From assembly GCA_016744595.1 (NCBI GenBank), contig JADGEB010000017.1, positions 1-64,000 of the forward strand: 64,000 nucleotides of DNA, written 5' to 3'. Made by a program: the position numbers and the translations under genes. This DNA is from Desulfuromusa sp. (GTDB lineage Bacteria > Desulfobacterota > Desulfuromonadia > Desulfuromonadales > Geopsychrobacteraceae). The notes beneath the pieces were generated by a model, which searched no databases, was not told the origin of the DNA, and was given only the letters and a program-made list of their open reading frames with translations. Every line of letters begins with the position of its first letter. Position 1 is the first letter of the stretch. Positions 59,870 to 64,000 of this stretch are shown here, in pieces.

Positions 59870-60505
59870 ATGCCTCCATACGATACAAAAACCCGAATTC
59901 TTGATGGCGCTGAAAAATTATTCGCCAGAGAAGGGTTCCATAATACGTCACTCAGAGCAATAACCAGTCTGGCTGAAGCGAATCTGGCATCTGTCAACTA
60001 TCATTTTGGCTCCAAAGATGCCTTACTTCAGGCGGTAATAGAACGTCGACTACTCCCCTTGAACCAAATCCGCGAGACTAAAATTAGAGAAGTGCTTGCA
60101 CGGGCAAGTGAGGAGAATACACCTCCAACAGCAGACTCTTTGTTATGTGCGTTTATTGAACCAACTCTTGAATTCAGTAACTCCAGCCCAGGAGCCAAGG
60201 ATTTCATCTCTTTGGTCGGGCGCTCTCTGAGTGACCCTGACGAAACTGTCCGTAACTGTTTTTTAACTCTCGTATTGCCAACCTTTCAGCTACTATTTAA
60301 AGGTCTCTGTGACGCGCTACCACAACTATCCCCAACAATCCTTCTGACCCGACTGCAATTCATCATGGGAACCATGAGCCACGTCATGTGCATGGGAACC
60401 TTATCTGCACTTAACAATCCTGCATTGCCCCCCCCCCTGGATCAAAACACCCTGATCCAACAACTATTAAAATATGCTCTTGCCGGGCTGGAGGCTCCAG
60501 AATGA
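59870..60505 (+). CDS. TetR family regulator of the RND efflux operon
   Basis: 211 residues. The N-terminal HTH (KTRILDGAEKLFAREGFHNTSLRAITSLAEANLASVNYHFGSKDALLQAVIERRL) is the TetR signature. A C-terminal helical ligand domain follows (TetR_C, CerR-like). Its TGA overlaps the start of the outer-membrane factor gene, so it is the first gene of the efflux operon it probably represses. Confidence 0.9.
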   Translation: MPPYDTKTRILDGAEKLFAREGFHNTSLRAITSLAEANLASVNYHFGSKDALLQAVIERRLLPLNQIRETKIREVLARASEENTPPTADSLLCAFIEPTLEFSNSSPGAKDFISLVGRSLSDPDETVRNCFLTLVLPTFQLLFKGLCDALPQLSPTILLTRLQFIMGTMSHVMCMGTLSALNNPALPPPLDQNTLIQQLLKYALAGLEAPE

Positions 60506-61914
60506 AATTATTATTACTCTCCCTGTTACTGCTCACGGCCTGCAATCCACTGCGACCGGCACAGCTTAAACTGCCTGAATCCCCCGGGCACTACACGACT
60601 GAACAAACCGGAACAGTGGTTCAATTGTCGGAACGCTGGTGGACAGACTTTCATGACCCGCAGTTAAATCAACTGCAGCAACAATTATTTTCCAATAATC
60701 TTAGTCTCCGTCAGGCGTTATACCGACTTCAGCAATTGGAAGCCTTGCAGAAAATAAGTGGAACTGCTCTCGCACCGCAGCTCAGTCTGAATGGATCTCT
60801 CAGCCGCGACCAATCACCCGCAATTCCCAGAGATACGACGGCGACAAATACCCGCCTCTCGATAGCTGCAAGCTATGAAATTGATCTGTGGAATAAACTC
60901 AGAGATAAAAACAAAGCAGCAGAATTGCGACTGTGGGCAGGGGAAAGCGATGTTCAGGCGCTGCTTCTCAGTTTGAGTGCGCAGCTAACTGAACAATATT
61001 TTCTCGCTGTGGGACAACGAGCACATCTGAAATTACTCGAACAACAGACAGCTCGAAAGAATGATTTTCTCCAGATCGTAACAGAACGGTATCGAACAGG
61101 GCTCTCTACTGCGACTGAAGTTTATCAGGCACAGCAGAATCTGGCTATCGTTGAGACTCAAGTTCCGGAACACAAAACTACATTGATCCAAGCTGAAAAC
61201 GGAATTGCACTCCTGCTCGGACAACTACCCGGAAGTATTTTGATTGACAGAAATGAGTTGCCACAATTAAACAACGTTGTTGATATCGGTCTGCCCGCCG
61301 ATCTTTTGACCCGGCGCCCTGATGTTACGGCGGCATTCCTGCAACTCCAAGCCGCGGATCTTGAGTTGGCCGCAGCCTTGGCGGAGAGACTTCCGGCTAT
61401 CAACCTTTCGGCCACTCTTGGTCGTTCAGCAACCCATTTAGCTGCGGGAGATATTGAAGGGACTTTCTGGAATCTACTGCTCGGGGTAGCACAACCTCTG
61501 ATTGACGGTGGCCGACGCCAAGCAGTTAGTGAACAACAGCAAGCGATTCATGCTGAAAAGTTGGCTGTATACCAACAAACGTTGCTAACCGCATTTCAAG
61601 AAGTGGAAACGTCACTTGTTGCGGAAAGAAACAGTATTGATAAAGCAACCAGGCTTGAACGACAACGCCAGATCAATCAGAAAAACTTGCAACTGACACA
61701 AAATAATTATCTGTACGGGTTAACCGACAGCAGAGATCTATTGCTCAGTCAGGTGGCACAATTGGAAATTCTTAGTCAGCAATTGAGTAACCAACGGCAA
61801 CAGATTAGTAATCGGATCACCTTGGCGCGTGCATTAGGTGGCAACTGGATGACAGAAAAAGTTAAGCAACAACAGCAAACTCTCAAACAAAAGCAGGATG
61901 GGACCAATGACTGA
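60502..61914 (+). CDS. RND efflux outer-membrane factor (NodT/OprM type) lipoprotein
   Basis: 470 residues with a lipoprotein signal (LLLLSLLLLTAC, Cys at about 14). The chain shows the two OEP repeats: WWTDFHDPQLNQLQQQLFSNNLSLRQA, ASYEIDLWNKLRDKNKAAE, YRTGLSTATEVYQAQQNLA, LGQLPGS and GLPADLLTRRPDV, with the second repeat ending NYLYGLTDSRDLL. This is the TolC-like tunnel that joins the RND pump across the outer membrane. Confidence 0.92.
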   Translation: MKLLLLSLLLLTACNPLRPAQLKLPESPGHYTTEQTGTVVQLSERWWTDFHDPQLNQLQQQLFSNNLSLRQALYRLQQLEALQKISGTALAPQLSLNGSLSRDQSPAIPRDTTATNTRLSIAASYEIDLWNKLRDKNKAAELRLWAGESDVQALLLSLSAQLTEQYFLAVGQRAHLKLLEQQTARKNDFLQIVTERYRTGLSTATEVYQAQQNLAIVETQVPEHKTTLIQAENGIALLLGQLPGSILIDRNELPQLNNVVDIGLPADLLTRRPDVTAAFLQLQAADLELAAALAERLPAINLSATLGRSATHLAAGDIEGTFWNLLLGVAQPLIDGGRRQAVSEQQQAIHAEKLAVYQQTLLTAFQEVETSLVAERNSIDKATRLERQRQINQKNLQLTQNNYLYGLTDSRDLLLSQVAQLEILSQQLSNQRQQISNRITLARALGGNWMTEKVKQQQQTLKQKQDGTND

Positions 61915-63091
61915 ACCGAAAAGCACAAAACGTCTGGCAATAAAAATTATCCTCCCCATACTGATACTGATCATTGGTTTCGTAGGCTTCAATATGATGG
62001 GAAAGCTAAAAAAGGCGCCGCAGCGACAGCGTCCTCCGCAGCAAGGGATTTTGGTCGATGTTGTTGCTCTGGCAGCAAAAACTCACCAGGTAACAGTTCA
62101 TGCAACAGGAACTGTTCAGGCAGAACAAGAAATCTCTTTGGTTCCAGAGGTCAGTGGCAAAGTCAGCTGGATTTCCCCACAACTTGTCAGTGGAGGATTT
62201 TTCAAACAAGGGGAAACTTTACTTAAAATTGAGACCAGCGATTTCCAACTCGCCATAGAAAAAGCACGCGCCGAAATTGCTCAGGTTCAGGTCGCACTGG
62301 CCACAGAACATGAACAAGCCAAGGTTGCGCTAGCCGAATGGGATCGGATTGATATCCCCAACAAAGGGAACCCTGGGCCGCTGGTCACCCGAGAAATTCA
62401 GATGCAACAGCAACAGGCTAATCTTGCCGCAGCGGAAGCCAATCTAGAGCTCGCCAAATTAAATCTGCAGCGCACCGAGCTGAAAGCTCCATTTAATGGT
62501 CGTATCCGTCAGGAGCAGGTGGATCTGGGTCAATACTTGCGCTCTGGAACCAGTATCGGCAGCTTTGCCGGAACCGATCGAGCCGAAATCCACATCCCCT
62601 TACCTGCCAGAGAACTGATCTGGCTGAATATTCCCTCAGCCACGCAAAAGAAAGGGTCATCTGCCAGCATTTATCTCCCGGGTGACAAAAGTAGCAAATG
62701 GACCGGAAAGGTGATGCGCAGCTTAGGTGAAATCGACCCAAACAGCCGGATGGCGACCCTCGTCGTCATGGTTGAAGATCCCTACCAAAGAGGTGATTCC
62801 AAAACGAAAACCGAATTGCAGAATGGCCTGTTTGTTGATATTGAACTATATGGTGAAAAATTTGCAGATATCATCAGTATTCCACGAAAAGCATTCCATG
62901 CAGATAATCTGGTCTGGATTGCCGATAGCGAAAATCAGCTCAATTTAAGACCGGTAGAGCTCCTTCGCCGGGAAAAGCAGCAGATCCTGATCAAAGGCGG
63001 GGTTCAGGCTGGTGAAAAACTGGTGTTGACAACTCTTTCAGGAGCCACTGAAGGAACTTTGCTGCGGCCAGTCCTACAGGAGAATCTGTAA
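61907..63091 (+). CDS. RND efflux periplasmic adaptor (membrane fusion protein)
   Basis: 394 residues from ATG 61907; ATG 61898 is an alternative. It overlaps the preceding stop by 8 bp. A TM anchor (IKIILPILILIIGFVGFNMM), lipoyl half (VHATGTVQAEQEISLVPEVSGKVSWI), alpha-hairpin (FQLAIEKARAEIAQVQVALATEHEQA; QMQQQQANLAAAEANLELAKLNLQRTELKAPFNGRI) and beta-barrel and membrane-proximal domains are recognisable. It bridges the pump and outer-membrane factor. Confidence 0.92.
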   Translation: MTEPKSTKRLAIKIILPILILIIGFVGFNMMGKLKKAPQRQRPPQQGILVDVVALAAKTHQVTVHATGTVQAEQEISLVPEVSGKVSWISPQLVSGGFFKQGETLLKIETSDFQLAIEKARAEIAQVQVALATEHEQAKVALAEWDRIDIPNKGNPGPLVTREIQMQQQQANLAAAEANLELAKLNLQRTELKAPFNGRIRQEQVDLGQYLRSGTSIGSFAGTDRAEIHIPLPARELIWLNIPSATQKKGSSASIYLPGDKSSKWTGKVMRSLGEIDPNSRMATLVVMVEDPYQRGDSKTKTELQNGLFVDIELYGEKFADIISIPRKAFHADNLVWIADSENQLNLRPVELLRREKQQILIKGGVQAGEKLVLTTLSGATEGTLLRPVLQENL

Positions 63092-64000
63092 TGAACGGTG
63101 CAGTCAAATGGATGGCCATGAACCATGTGGCCGCAAATCTGTTGATGCTGGTTCTGATCCTCGGTGGCGTTATTATGGCACCAAGTATCAAAGAGGAAAT
63201 CTTCCCGGAAGTCTCTCTTGACCGTGTTTCCGTATCGGTCGCCTATCCTGGCGCCGGCCCTGAAGAGGTTGAGGAAGGCATCATCATAAAAATTGAGGAA
63301 AGCCTGACCGCTGTCGATGGAATCAAACAGCTCAAAGCGACCGCCAACGAAGGATTTGGAACAGTCCTGGCTGAAGTTTATGCCGATGAAGATGTTGATG
63401 ATGTCCTACAGGACATCAAAAGTGAAATTGATAGAATCACCACCTTTCCTGAAGATGCTGAAAAACCGGTGATCAGTAAATTATCCAACCGTCGCGAAGT
63501 TATCTCGCTGGTTATTTATGGAGAGGCTAAAGAACGGGTTTTACGTGAGCAAGCCGAACGAATTCGGGATGAATTGCTGGAACTTCCGAACATTACACAG
63601 GTTGACCTCAGTGGAGTGCGTCCATTTGAAATTACTATCGAAATTCCAGAACGCACTCTGCAACGCTATAACTTGACCCTTGACCAAGTTGCAACATCTA
63701 TCCGTGCTGCTTCACTCGACCTACCCGCTGGAACAATTAAAACAACCGGTGGCGAGATTCTGTTAAGAACCAAAGAACGCCGCTACTGGGGACCGGAATA
63801 TGCTGACATCACCATTCTGGCTAACCCGGATGGGACTCAGGTCAAATTGGGAGATATTGCCACTGTGGTCGATGGCTTTGCTGACAGTGAAACCTATGGT
63901 CGTTTCGATGGCAAGCCTGCAGCAATGGTTCAGGTGTTCCGAATCGGCGAACAAAAACCGACTGAAATATCTGAACAAATCCTTTCTTACGTTGAAGAGA
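63091..64000 (+). CDS. RND family inner-membrane efflux transporter (N-terminal part)
   Basis: 303 codons are present; the frame is open at the right edge. ATG 63091 overlaps the adaptor stop by one base (TAATG). The N-terminus MNGAVKWMAMNHVAANLLMLVLILGG and EIFPEVSLDRVSVSVAYPGAGPEEVEEGI is that of AcrB/HAE-type pumps. The first porter subdomains follow (LPNITQVDLSGVRPFEITIEI, VKLGDIATVVDGF). Full members are about 1,000-1,050 residues. Drug or metabolite substrate unknown. Confidence 0.92.
   Translation, partial: MNGAVKWMAMNHVAANLLMLVLILGGVIMAPSIKEEIFPEVSLDRVSVSVAYPGAGPEEVEEGIIIKIEESLTAVDGIKQLKATANEGFGTVLAEVYADEDVDDVLQDIKSEIDRITTFPEDAEKPVISKLSNRREVISLVIYGEAKERVLREQAERIRDELLELPNITQVDLSGVRPFEITIEIPERTLQRYNLTLDQVATSIRAASLDLPAGTIKTTGGEILLRTKERRYWGPEYADITILANPDGTQVKLGDIATVVDGFADSETYGRFDGKPAAMVQVFRIGEQKPTEISEQILSYVEE

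Overview
The window looks like chromosome of an anaerobic or microaerobic, metal- or sulfur-reducing deltaproteobacterium of the Desulfuromonadales type (Desulfuromonas, Desulfuromusa or Geopsychrobacter-like). This is an inference from several features. There is an outer-membrane porin-cytochrome conduit with 10-heme and 12-heme c-type cytochromes, a triheme c7-like cytochrome and a small diheme protein. There are several sigma-54/NtrC-type circuits, a class III ribonucleotide reductase beside a class I enzyme, and moderate to low GC. No rRNA, tRNA, CRISPR array, prophage or complete insertion sequence was seen.

Region 1 (1-12.9 kb) reads as one iron/heme acquisition locus. A TonB-system energising operon (DUF3450 protein and a TtpC-like ExbB/TolQ protein, cut by the window edge) diverges from a TonB-dependent receptor. 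The receptor is followed by a DUF4198 protein, a small exported protein, a PepSY membrane protein, a frameshifted small gene, a HutW/ChuW-like radical SAM enzyme, a PPOX-fold protein, a complete ECF transporter (S, T and a fused double ATPase) and a flavodoxin. A Fur-box-like site and three TGTGA-N6-TCACA palindromes lie in its intergenic gaps. The working model is outer-membrane uptake by the receptor, inner-membrane uptake by the ECF transporter, and anaerobic ring opening by HutW with flavodoxin as electron donor.

Region 2 (13-26.7 kb) is mostly housekeeping: an MFS exporter, a CvfB-like S1 protein, NrdAB, an SDR, a thioesterase, an Rrf2 regulator with LarE, a nuclease, MscS, GerMN and MurI. 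A roughly 170-bp MITE-like repeat sits directly upstream of the MFS gene. A truncated copy in inverted orientation sits at 44.1 kb.

Region 3 (26.7-38.2 kb) holds a class III ribonucleotide reductase whose glycyl-radical tail is encoded by a separate 48-codon gene, followed by the activase. nrdA and nrdD both carry tandem NrdR boxes. Next come an OFA-type transporter with an unusual Cys-rich N-terminal extension behind a sigma-54 promoter, a SatP-like transporter, and a Cache-domain histidine kinase with an NtrC-type regulator.

Region 4 (38.3-50.9 kb) contains a CHASE2-Ser/Thr kinase, PP2C and FHA trio, a c7 cytochrome, an EAL-HDOD protein, MsrB, a zinc-ribbon protein, an AI-2E transporter, an aldo/keto reductase with Fe-S motifs, and a second kinase/NtrC-type pair. 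Region 5 (51-55.8 kb) is the porin-cytochrome conduit behind its own sigma-54 promoter. Region 6 (55.8-64 kb) contains a hipA-hipB module in reversed gene order with four operators, glnK-amtB with a sigma-54 promoter, and a TetR-controlled RND efflux operon cut by the right edge.
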